A stretch of 17,132 nucleotides of DNA from JBDKGV01 sp039798005 (GTDB lineage Bacteria > Fibrobacterota > Fibrobacteria > UBA5070). The stretch lies in the NCBI GenBank assembly GCA_039798005.1, contig JBDKGV010000056.1:1-17132 (forward strand). Reading direction: 5' to 3'. Position numbers and translations under genes: made by a program. Positions 1-6,291 of the stretch are shown one piece after another; the first letter of the stretch is position 1; the number at the start of each line of letters is the position of its first letter. Below the pieces are notes generated by a model. The model was not told where the DNA came from, ran no database searches, and saw only the letters and a program-made list of their open reading frames with translations.

Positions 1-3
1 CCG

Positions 4-1077
4 ATGCCGGACGGGATCGCGATGGACTTTTCGGCGGGCTACCAGGCACTCACCTTGGCCGCCGCATGGATCGGCTGGATCGGCGCGGGGCCGCTTGCGT
101 GGCTCGTGTTGCGGTTGTTCGGGGCGCGTCCTCCACTGGCCGGGCTCGTGCGTCTGGCCTGCGGGGCAAGCCTGGTTCTCGTGTGGACCTTTCCGCTTGC
201 CTTCCTGATGCGCTCTCCGGGGGCATCGGCCGGATTGACGCTCCTGCGCGAATTTTTGTTCGCCTTGGTCTTTGCCATCGGGGCAAGGCCGTTGCTTGAG
301 CAAGGCATGCGCCGAGGGGCTTGGGTGCTGGTGGCTCTGATCCTGCTTCCGGTCTGGAGCATCGGCATGCAGTTCCTGCCGGAGTGGAAGAATCTTTCGC
401 GCCTGAGCATGAAAAATCCATCGACAGGGCTTGTGGCTCCGTTGCGGGGATCGGTGCCGGAAGGCACTTTCCGGGTCGCGCGCTGGACCCTGCACGGGAA
501 GTCGGAAGAGGGCTTGAGCCAGGAACGCCTAGCCTTGGGAGAGCGTCAGGCCGTGGTGCGCGTGGGACCGGGGGTGACGGTGGTCGATGTCCATGCCGAT
601 CGGCCCACCGAGGATTCCTCGGGGCTTCCGGTGGTGCCCTCCGAAGCGGCGGCCTCGCTTGCGGCGGCGGTGCCGGATGGAACGCCCAACGAACGGCTTC
701 ACAACCTGCATACTTTGGTGCGCAGCCGCATCCGCTATGAGCGCACCTACTTCCCGGGCGATGTGGGGCAGATCCTTGAGCGCGGTTCGGGGGACTGCAA
801 GGCCTACGCCCAGGTCTTTGCCGAAGGTGCTGCCGCCATGGGCTTCCAGACCCGGGTGGTGCGCGGGATGCTTGCCCGTCCCGACGGCTTCTGGGCCCAT
901 GCATGGGCCAGTGTGAGGGTGGATGGCCATTGGAACGACTGGGACCCGACCTCACCGATCCCGATGCCCGATGCCCGCTACCTGCGGTTCTCACCGCCCA
1001 AGCAGGCCTCCAGCGTCTTTGAGGGCGAAATGGCCATCTTCACGCTGGATTCGCTGAGGATCGAACCGCTGCGCTGA
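4..1077 (+). CDS. Membrane-anchored transglutaminase-like (papain-fold) protein
   Basis: The C-terminal third carries a transglutaminase-like core with the expected catalytic order: Cys265 in GSGDCKAYAQ, His299 in WAHAWASV and Asp314 in DWDPTSP. The N-terminal ~125 residues hold about four hydrophobic segments (roughly 14-38, 49-68, 80-95, 104-122), so the catalytic domain (about 225-335) probably sits outside the cytoplasmic membrane. In this superfamily the triad supports peptide-bond hydrolysis or amide cross-linking; the substrate cannot be read from sequence. The frame is open to the left edge, so the start is uncertain: ATG at 4 and ATG at 22 are both possible, neither with a strong Shine-Dalgarno, and the gene may begin outside the window. 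It converges on the minus-strand lipoprotein gene with 19 bases between stops. The domain call is firm; the biological role is not. Confidence 0.8.
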   Translation: MPDGIAMDFSAGYQALTLAAAWIGWIGAGPLAWLVLRLFGARPPLAGLVRLACGASLVLVWTFPLAFLMRSPGASAGLTLLREFLFALVFAIGARPLLEQGMRRGAWVLVALILLPVWSIGMQFLPEWKNLSRLSMKNPSTGLVAPLRGSVPEGTFRVARWTLHGKSEEGLSQERLALGERQAVVRVGPGVTVVDVHADRPTEDSSGLPVVPSEAAASLAAAVPDGTPNERLHNLHTLVRSRIRYERTYFPGDVGQILERGSGDCKAYAQVFAEGAAAMGFQTRVVRGMLARPDGFWAHAWASVRVDGHWNDWDPTSPIPMPDARYLRFSPPKQASSVFEGEMAIFTLDSLRIEPLR

Positions 1078-1096
1078 TCGAGGAGGGCCGCGGGCT

Positions 1097-1480
1097 TCAA
1101 TGGCCATGGTCCCAAGTCAGGACCGTGTCCTTGATGGCGACCGAATCCTTGTCCAGGAAAAGGACGTAGTCGGTGCCGGACACAGGGTCCGGATCAAGGA
1201 ATCGTCCCTCCCAAGCGAGGCTCCAAGTCGCCGCCAAGTCCGGTTCGCGCGACACCGCATCCGGATTTCCCAATCGCGCTCGTACAGCGGAAAGCTTCAG
1301 TCCCAGGACGCTGTGGCGGGAACGAAGGTCGTCGATCATCGCAAGGCGATGAGGCCAGGTTCCGCAATCGCCCTGCGCCCCCCATTCCGATTCCGTGAAC
1401 TTGACGGAGCGGACGGGAAGGCAGCCGCCCACGAGGATGGTCAGCACGAGAGGAACCAAGGCGCGGGAGCGTGGCCTCAT
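1097..1480 (-). CDS. Small lipoprotein, possibly BamE/SmpA-like
   Basis: A 127-residue protein with a basic N-terminus, a hydrophobic stretch and a lipobox-like VGGC ending at Cys20, so it is probably lipid-modified and envelope-located. The mature part reads GLKLSAVRARLGNPDAV, then a tryptophan-containing strand and FLDKDSVAIKD near the C-terminus. This order loosely resembles the small BamE/SmpA fold, in which a 'lG.P' turn precedes strands, but I would not name it on that alone. Its ATG overlaps the stop codon of the upstream gene in a 4-base ATGA (1477-1480), which implies one transcript and coupled translation with the secreted protein at 1477-2430. Confidence 0.7.
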   Translation of the reverse strand: MRPRSRALVPLVLTILVGGCLPVRSVKFTESEWGAQGDCGTWPHRLAMIDDLRSRHSVLGLKLSAVRARLGNPDAVSREPDLAATWSLAWEGRFLDPDPVSGTDYVLFLDKDSVAIKDTVLTWDHGH

Positions 1481-2430
1481 TGGTCAAGCGGGCCGAGCCG
1501 GATGGACTTTGCGGGCATTCCCTTGTCATCGACGGAAATGGAAACGCCGGAATGGGCCTTGGCCGGGCTTCCCAGCCGTCTGCCGGACACAGAGCGGAAC
1601 GTGGAGGCCGGGCCTTGGACCTTGGCTCTGCGGACGTGGATCCCTTGAGGAATGGTCATGGGACGGTAATCTGTGATGGAACTGCTGTAGCATCCGCCTC
1701 CCAGTGTCATGGGCTTGGTATTGAGCGGGATGGCCGTGCTGGATGTTCTGAAGCTGCGCAAGCGCAAGGGGCCCAGCGCCGGATTGGCCGACCATGCGGC
1801 CGTGTCGGTACAGACCTGCATCCGATACGCCGAAGTATCCTCGATGAGGGTGCCTTGAAGATCGGCGGCACCCTTGAACCTCGCCAGGATTCCCTTGAAT
1901 GTGCCGGGTGCCGCATTCGTGCTGGTCCACTGGATGCCGGACGTGTCGGTCAGTCGTACGAGGTAGCTGGTCGCGGACTTGGGAAGGAGGGACGAATCGA
2001 GGATGGGCATGGGAGCCTGGGGGGCCATCGGCTGGAGGGAGGGATAGAAGAGCAGGGTTGAGCGATCGGAGAGGATCCAGTCGGCGCTGCGAAGTGCGCT
2101 GGCGCCGGTGCTCACGTTGGAGGGCAATCCGTGAAGCAGGACCAGTTGGTGCTTGCCCCCGTAGGAAAGCATCGACAGTCCCATTCCGTCCATGGGGTTC
2201 TCGAAGAATCCGCTGGTCGTCGACGAGCTGGTGGAAGTGTGGATGGTGGTCGTGTCGCCTTTGACCTGAATGGAATCGATCGTTTCGCGCACGAGCTTCT
2301 GACCTCCGCTCATGCCGATGAAATTGCCGTAGCCCTGACTCAGCAGCAAGGTGTCACCGACCGAGAAGCCTGGGTAAGCGGACGCAAGGGAGGCGAAAGC
2401 GCCAAGGAAAAGAATGCCGATGGATCTCAT
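1477..2430 (-). CDS. Secreted protein of unknown function with T9SS-like C-terminal tail
   Basis: The reading frame is open further upstream, but the start is placed at the ATG at 2430 because it begins a clear signal peptide (MRSIGILFLGAFASLASA, cleavage near residue 18) and has AAGG 8 bases upstream. The mature protein (~300 residues) is rich in Ser/Thr and beta-forming residues, has two cysteines (in QVCTD and GGGCYSS) that could form a disulfide, and shows no enzyme motif I recognise. The last ~45 residues contain RSVSGRRLG, then GVSISVDDKG and KSIRLG. That order (strand, G-R turn, 'GV.I' strand, Gly turn, final strand) resembles T9SS sorting tails. Translationally coupled to the lipoprotein gene downstream, so the two may work together at the cell surface. 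Function unknown. Confidence 0.75.
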   Translation of the reverse strand: MRSIGILFLGAFASLASAYPGFSVGDTLLLSQGYGNFIGMSGGQKLVRETIDSIQVKGDTTTIHTSTSSSTTSGFFENPMDGMGLSMLSYGGKHQLVLLHGLPSNVSTGASALRSADWILSDRSTLLFYPSLQPMAPQAPMPILDSSLLPKSATSYLVRLTDTSGIQWTSTNAAPGTFKGILARFKGAADLQGTLIEDTSAYRMQVCTDTAAWSANPALGPLRLRSFRTSSTAIPLNTKPMTLGGGCYSSSITDYRPMTIPQGIHVRRAKVQGPASTFRSVSGRRLGSPAKAHSGVSISVDDKGMPAKSIRLGPLDQ

Positions 2431-2748
2431 GGGAATGCCTTGGTTCGGGTGAGGATCGATCACTGGTGTTGTTGCTGGAAACGGAAGCTTTCTACCAACG
2501 ATAGGGGCGATTGGATCGGACTTCTGTGCCTTTTCCGTAGAACAAGCGGGAAGTGTTGTTTTCCGGTCAACATTTCCGCCCTGGAGAGAGCGTGCCACGC
2601 GTCAGCGCAGGGTGCAATGGTTGATGGATCGGATCATCACGGCTCCGGAGAAGGGCTGCCTTGGAAAACTATGAGGATCGGATCCTGTTTGCCGGGTGTT
2701 ATGGGGAAGAGCTGTTTCCGGGAATGGAGCAGGCTGGAACCGTTGCGT
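2431..2748. other. Intergenic region between oxyR and the secreted-protein gene
   Basis: This 318-base stretch has no convincing gene. The minus-strand frame of the downstream gene stays open to 2598, but the codons before 2430 encode nothing signal-like. A TTGACC hexamer on the minus strand (plus 2567-2572) could be a -35 box for the 2430 gene, but no good -10 lies at the right distance. A near-palindrome AGGATC-G-GATCCT at 2674-2686, followed on the minus strand by a short T-run, might help end the oxyR transcript. Both are weak. Confidence 0.4.
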
Positions 2749-3669
2749 TCAATCTCCGAGTTCGGTACAGAAGGCCAGGATCTTTTCCGGCGCACACAGG
2801 CTGCGCACATGGGTGGCCAAGTCCTCGAAAAAGCGGCGACGGGGATGGCTGTCGCGAAAGCACAGGGCGATCTGGCGGGTGGGAACGGGTTCGCGGATGG
2901 GAAGGTAGACGATGCCGCTTTCCTTCGATTCGGGGATGGCAAGGCGTGGCATCAAGGTGATGCCGGTTCCCAGACGCACCATCTGGCGAAGCGTTTCCAG
3001 GCCCGTGGCCCGGAACTGTCCCTTCTCGCGGGCTCCATAGCGAAAGCACAGGTCGATGGCCTGGTCGCGCAGGCAATGGCCGTCTTCCAACAGGAGGAGT
3101 TCCAGCTCGGAAAGTTCACTTGCACGAATGCCCTTGCGGGCCTTCCAAGGGTGAGTGCCGGGGATGGCAAGCAGGAAGGGTTCGGAAAAGAGCGGCAGGG
3201 CGTGCAGGGACGGCGCGTCCTGGGGCATGGCAAGGAAGGCGGCATCCAGAAACCCCTCCTGGATCTGTTTTTGCAAGACCGGGGTCTTTTCCTCGACCAG
3301 GAAGAATTCGGCGTGCGGATAGCTGCGCGAAAAGAGCGGGAAAAGCAGAGGAAACAACCATGGAGCCAAGGTGGGAAAGCCTCCCAGCCGCACGGCACCG
3401 CGAAACGGGTCCTTGAGTTCCTGCGCCCGTTCCTGCAGGGATCGGGCCGCCTGGAGGACGGCTTGGGCCAAGGGCAAGGCCTCCTTCCCGAACGGCGTCA
3501 GTCGCACGTTGCGGGTGTCCCGATCGAAGAGGCTGTGGCCCAGTTCCTCCTCGAGCTTGCGCAACTGGCCGCTGAGCGTGGGCTGGCTCACGAAGCAACG
3601 CTCGGAGGCTGCGCCGAAATGTCCCAGCTCCGCCACGGCGGCGAAGTATTCGAGGTCTCTCAGGTTCAT
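2749..3669 (-). CDS. oxyR: OxyR, LysR-type hydrogen-peroxide sensor
   Basis: A 306-residue LysR-family regulator with an N-terminal winged helix-turn-helix (MNLRDLEYFAAVAELGHFGAA, then SQPTLSGQLRKLEEELG) and a C-terminal sensing domain. The redox pair is present: Cys199 in LEDGHCLRDQ and Cys208 in AIDLC. From the chosen start these fall at the same numbers as the disulfide-forming cysteines of E. coli OxyR, which supports ATG 3669 over the start 9 codons upstream. Oxidation of such a pair converts OxyR to an activator of peroxide genes. It is divergent from ahpC with 126 bases between starts, and the shared operator at 3679-3715 suggests autorepression together with ahpCF activation. No Shine-Dalgarno precedes the ATG; see the promoter entry. 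Confidence 0.97.
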   Translation of the reverse strand: MNLRDLEYFAAVAELGHFGAASERCFVSQPTLSGQLRKLEEELGHSLFDRDTRNVRLTPFGKEALPLAQAVLQAARSLQERAQELKDPFRGAVRLGGFPTLAPWLFPLLFPLFSRSYPHAEFFLVEEKTPVLQKQIQEGFLDAAFLAMPQDAPSLHALPLFSEPFLLAIPGTHPWKARKGIRASELSELELLLLEDGHCLRDQAIDLCFRYGAREKGQFRATGLETLRQMVRLGTGITLMPRLAIPESKESGIVYLPIREPVPTRQIALCFRDSHPRRRFFEDLATHVRSLCAPEKILAFCTELGD

Positions 3670-3675
3670 GAGTGA

Positions 3676-3681
3676 ATTATA
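3676..3681 (-). promoter_or_regulatory. oxyR -10 box, predicted leaderless start
   Basis: The minus strand reads TATAAT, a perfect -10 hexamer, ending 6 bases before the oxyR ATG at 3669. Transcription normally starts 6-7 bases after the -10, so the mRNA would begin at or next to the ATG. No ribosome-binding site is visible, consistent with a leaderless message. No good -35 lies 16-18 bases upstream. The first OxyR tetrad (3679-3682) overlaps this box. Confidence 0.55.
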
Positions 3682-3715
3682 GGCAATGACGATCAATTCG
3701 ATGGGATCAAACGAT
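3679..3715. promoter_or_regulatory. OxyR operator, four tetrads
   Basis: The sequence fits the tetrameric OxyR pattern with exact spacing: ATAG-N7-CGAT-N7-ATGG-N7-CGAT, compared with the known ATAG-N7-CTAT-N7-ATAG-N7-CTAT. Thirteen of 16 tetrad bases match, and each mismatching tetrad differs by one base. It overlaps the oxyR -10 on one side and ends where the ahpC -35 should start on the other, the geometry expected for repression of oxyR and activation of ahpC. Confidence 0.75.
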
Positions 3716-3742
3716 TTTTTCCTGCAATCATTCGGTCATAAA
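3714..3742 (+). promoter_or_regulatory. Putative activator-dependent ahpC promoter
   Basis: CATAAA at 3737-3742 is a four-of-six -10 candidate. The hexamer 17 bases upstream (3714-3719) is only a T-run, as is common where an activator replaces -35 contacts. The OxyR site ends at 3715, abutting this -35 position. The leader would be about 45 bases and contains AAGGAG at 3783-3788, 7 bases before the ahpC ATG. Confidence 0.4.
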
Positions 3743-3795
3743 TTGAAATCATCGAACAGTCGATTCCATCCAAACCACACTCAAGGAGAAACGAA

Positions 3796-4362
3796 ATGCA
3801 GACGATCATCAACACCAAGATCCCGGAATTCCAGGTGCAGGCCTACCACCAGGACGCCTTCAAGACCGTCAAGGACACCGACCTTGCCGGCAAGTGGTCG
3901 ATCCTGTTCTTCTACCCGGCCGACTTCACCTTCGTCTGCCCGACCGAGCTGGGCGACATGGCCGACAAGTACGCCGAGTTCCAGAAGCTGGGCGTCGAGG
4001 TCTACTCGGTGAGCACCGACACCCACTTCGTGCACAAGGCGTGGCACGACGCCTCCGAGACCATCAAGAAGATCCAGTACCCGATGCTGGCCGACCCGAC
4101 GGGACATCTGACTCGCGCCTTCGGCGTGCACATCGAGGATGCGGGCATCGCCTACCGTGGCACCTTCGTGGTGGCTCCGGACGGCTCGATCAAGCTTGCG
4201 GAGATCCACGACAACGGCATCGGCCGCAATGCCGACGAGCTGCTGCGCAAGGTGCAGGCGGCCCAGTTCGTGGCGGCGCATCCCGGCGAGGTCTGCCCCG
4301 CCAAGTGGACGCCAGGTGCCGCCACCCTCAAGCCCGGTCTTGATCTGGTGGGCAAGATCTGA
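3796..4362 (+). CDS. ahpC: AhpC, alkyl hydroperoxide reductase peroxidase subunit
   Basis: A 188-residue typical 2-Cys peroxiredoxin of normal length. The peroxidatic cysteine is Cys48 in FYPADFTFVCPTELGD and the resolving cysteine is Cys167 in HPGEVCPAKW. It reduces hydrogen peroxide and organic hydroperoxides and is itself reduced by AhpF, encoded next. The start is supported by AAGGAG at 3783-3788 with 7-base spacing. It is the first gene of an ahpC-ahpF unit divergent from oxyR. The 95-base gap to ahpF contains a hairpin (4377-4413) that could favour excess AhpC over AhpF. The sequence is close to the enterobacterial form, including the YGVHIEDAG-like segment FGVHIEDAGIAYRGTFVV. Confidence 0.97.
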   Translation: MQTIINTKIPEFQVQAYHQDAFKTVKDTDLAGKWSILFFYPADFTFVCPTELGDMADKYAEFQKLGVEVYSVSTDTHFVHKAWHDASETIKKIQYPMLADPTGHLTRAFGVHIEDAGIAYRGTFVVAPDGSIKLAEIHDNGIGRNADELLRKVQAAQFVAAHPGEVCPAKWTPGAATLKPGLDLVGKI

Positions 4363-4376
4363 TCCTTTGAACCGAC

Positions 4377-4413
4377 GGGAGTCCCGGGGCAGGAACGCTG
4401 TCGCAGGACTCCC
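4377..4413 (+). promoter_or_regulatory. Intercistronic hairpin between ahpC and ahpF
   Basis: GGGAGTCC at 4377-4384 is exactly complementary to GGACTCCC at 4406-4413, giving an 8-bp stem around a 21-base loop. No T-run follows, only CCTTCCATTC, so it is not a classical terminator. It begins 14 bases after the ahpC stop and could protect the ahpC 3' end or attenuate read-through into ahpF. Confidence 0.4.
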
Positions 4414-4457
4414 CCTTCCATTCTTTCATGCATTTCAAACGACCCGAGGAAATCATC

Positions 4458-6005
4458 ATGCTCGACGCCTCATTGCTTGACGCATTGCGAGGCCACTTCG
4501 CTGGTCTCAAGTCCGAAATGACCTTGGCCCTGCGCAGGAGCTCCCATTCCAGCCAGAAGGAGCTGGAGGAACTGCTTCAGGAGCTCGCCTCGACCAATGG
4601 TCGCATCAAGGTCCACCAGGGCGATGTGCCTTCGGAGGTCCCGTGCTTCGACCTGCTGCGCGACGGCAGTCCGACCGGTGTGCGCTTTCGCGGCGTTCCC
4701 GGTGGACACGAGTTCACGAGCCTTGTGCTTGCGATCCTCAATGCCGACGGTCTCGGGCGCCTGCCGGACGCCTCGCTGCTCGGGCGGGTCGCGGCGCTGC
4801 GCGGACCCGTTCATCTGCGCACCTTCGTCTCGCTGGAATGCACGAACTGCCCCGATGTCGTGCAGGCCCTCAATCTCATGGCGCTGCAGCACCCCGATTT
4901 CACCCACGAGTTCATCGATGGTGGACTCGTTCCCGACGAGGTGACCCGTCTTGGCATCCAAGGCGTGCCGGCGGTCTTCGAGGGCGATCGCCTGCTGCAC
5001 GTGGGGAAATCCGACTTCGGGTCGCTCCTTGAACTTTTGGAAGGAACCTACGGCCATTCTGAAAGCACCTTGGAAAAGCCGGGACAGGAGTTCGATGTGG
5101 TCGTGCTGGGAGGTGGTCCTGCCGGAGCCTCGGCGGCGATCTACAGCGCGCGCAAGGGCCTGAAGACGGCGCTGGTGGCGCAGAAGCTCGGAGGACAGGT
5201 CAACGAGACGCTCGGCATCGAGAACCTCATCTCGGTGTCCCGGACCCAAGGGCCGAAGCTCGCTGCGGATCTCACGGGGCACGTGCGCGACTATCCCGTG
5301 GAGATATTCGAGCATCGGCGCATCGAGGCGGTGCGCGACGGCGTGCGCAAGGAGGTCCGGCTGCAAGGCGGGGAGGTGCTGCTGGCCAAGGCCCTGATCG
5401 TGGCCACGGGGGCGAAGTGGCGCGAGCTGGGCGTGCCGGGTGAAAAGGAGCACATCGGACGCGGGGTTGCCTTCTGCCCGCACTGCGACGGCCCGTTCTT
5501 CGCTGGCAAGCGAGTGGCCGTGGTGGGCGGCGGGAACTCGGGGGTGGAGGCGGCGCTGGATCTTGCGAACCTCTGCAGCGAAGTGACCTTGCTGGAATTC
5601 GCGGATCAGCTCAAGGCGGACCGGGTGCTGGTCGAAAAGCTTCACGCCCATCCGAACGTGCGCGTGCTGCTTTCGGCGCGGACCGTGGAAGTGGTCGGGG
5701 ACGGGACGGCGGTGCAGGCGCTGGCTTATGAGGACCGCTCGACCAAGGAGATCCGGCGCATCGAGCTGGACGGCGTGTTCGTGCAGATCGGCCTCGTGCC
5801 CAACAGCGCCTTCGTCAAGGATGTGGTCGAGACCAACCGCATGGGCGAGATCCTGATCGACAGCCATTGCCGCACCAATGTTCCCGGCATCTATGCAGCG
5901 GGCGACGTGAGCAGCGTCCCGTACAAGCAGATCGTGATCGCGATGGGCGAAGGGGCCAAGGCCGCCTTGAGCGCCTTCGAGGATTCGTTGCGCCAAGCGG
6001 GGTGA
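4458..6005 (+). CDS. ahpF: AhpF, alkyl hydroperoxide reductase flavoprotein
   Basis: A 515-residue NADH-dependent flavoprotein disulfide reductase that recycles AhpC, close to the usual ~520 residues. The N-terminal double thioredoxin-fold domain carries Cys128-T-N-Cys131 in ECTNCPDVVQALN. It is followed by an FAD-binding Gly motif (VVVLGGGPAGASAA), the redox centre Cys340-P-H-Cys343 in FCPHCDGPFF, a pyridine-nucleotide motif (VAVVGGGNSGVEAA) and the C-terminal FAD signature GIYAAGDVSSVPYKQ. The start is set at ATG 4458 because GAGGA lies 7 bases upstream and MLDASLLDALRG aligns with the family N-terminus; an in-frame ATG at 4428 would add 10 atypical residues. All cysteines needed for electron transfer from FAD to AhpC are present. 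Confidence 0.97.
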   Translation: MLDASLLDALRGHFAGLKSEMTLALRRSSHSSQKELEELLQELASTNGRIKVHQGDVPSEVPCFDLLRDGSPTGVRFRGVPGGHEFTSLVLAILNADGLGRLPDASLLGRVAALRGPVHLRTFVSLECTNCPDVVQALNLMALQHPDFTHEFIDGGLVPDEVTRLGIQGVPAVFEGDRLLHVGKSDFGSLLELLEGTYGHSESTLEKPGQEFDVVVLGGGPAGASAAIYSARKGLKTALVAQKLGGQVNETLGIENLISVSRTQGPKLAADLTGHVRDYPVEIFEHRRIEAVRDGVRKEVRLQGGEVLLAKALIVATGAKWRELGVPGEKEHIGRGVAFCPHCDGPFFAGKRVAVVGGGNSGVEAALDLANLCSEVTLLEFADQLKADRVLVEKLHAHPNVRVLLSARTVEVVGDGTAVQALAYEDRSTKEIRRIELDGVFVQIGLVPNSAFVKDVVETNRMGEILIDSHCRTNVPGIYAAGDVSSVPYKQIVIAMGEGAKAALSAFEDSLRQAG

Positions 6006-6025
6006 GCGACGGACGCGCCGATGAC

Positions 6026-6094
6026 CTTCGCCGGAGCGCCAGGGATGCCGCTTCGCCGGAGCCAACCCACCCCGGCCCGCCCTACCAGGGCGGG
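6026..6094. repeat. Short direct repeats and a strong hairpin after ahpF
   Basis: CTTCGCCGGAGC occurs at 6026-6037 and again at 6051-6062. Between them lies GCGCCAGGGATGCCG (6036-6050), which is also the core of the first block of the mosaic repeat at 6117-6131 and 12652-12666. A perfect 8-bp hairpin CCCGCCCT-ACC-AGGGCGGG follows at 6076-6094. The hairpin lacks a T-run but may mark the end of the ahpCF transcript. It looks like the worn edge of the adjacent repeat. Confidence 0.5.
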
Positions 6095-6113
6095 AGCGCA
6101 GTCACAGGGCGCA

Positions 6114-6258
6114 TGTGCGCCAGGGATGCCGGCCGATAGGCCCAAGACCCCCGCCTTGACGCAGGGGCGAGGCATGCCTCGCCCCTGCGCGGATTGGCGG
6201 AGGCTTGGCAGGCAGCCCGGTGCCGCTTGGCGGCAGGCGCCCGAACGAAAAGGGAACC
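6114..6258 (+). repeat. Mosaic intergenic repeat, family 1, copy A
   Basis: Three blocks are shared with 12649-12820 in the same orientation. Block 1 (6114-6151) matches 12649-12686 at 37 of 38 bases. Block 2 (6199-6225) matches 12721-12747 at 26 of 27. Block 3 (6229-6258) matches 12791-12820 with small changes. The material between blocks differs: here blocks 1 and 2 are separated by 47 bases holding a 30-base palindrome, and blocks 2 and 3 by 3 bases. There is no coding capacity and no transposase. It lies between ahpF and the PL8 lyase gene. Confidence 0.8.
6160..6189. repeat. Perfect 30-base palindrome within repeat copy A
   Basis: Bases 6160-6189 equal their own reverse complement, centred on GGCATGCC with arms CGCAGGGGCGA and TCGCCCCTGCG. 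In RNA this would be a very stable GC-rich hairpin. No T-run follows. It lies between blocks 1 and 2 of the repeat and is absent from copy B at that position. Confidence 0.7.
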
Positions 6259-6279
6259 CACGCGAGGTGGTGGACGGTG

Positions 6280-6285
6280 TAGACT
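6280..6285 (+). promoter_or_regulatory. Possible -10 box of the PL8 lyase gene
   Basis: TAGACT (four of six to TATAAT) ends 6 bases before the ATG at 6292. There is no Shine-Dalgarno in between and no recognisable -35. The spacing equals that of the oxyR -10 and would give a leaderless mRNA. This is weak evidence alone. Confidence 0.3.
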
Positions 6286-6291
6286 CTATTC

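Noticed and set aside
2131..3675. Plus-strand open frame (514 codons) covering the oxyR region
   Set aside because: It runs antisense through the whole of oxyR and into the 1477-2430 gene; no domain or start signal supports it.
4428..4457. Upstream ATG for ahpF
   Set aside because: The ATG at 4458 has GAGGA at proper spacing and matches the family N-terminus; the upstream start would place the ribosome site inside the reading frame.
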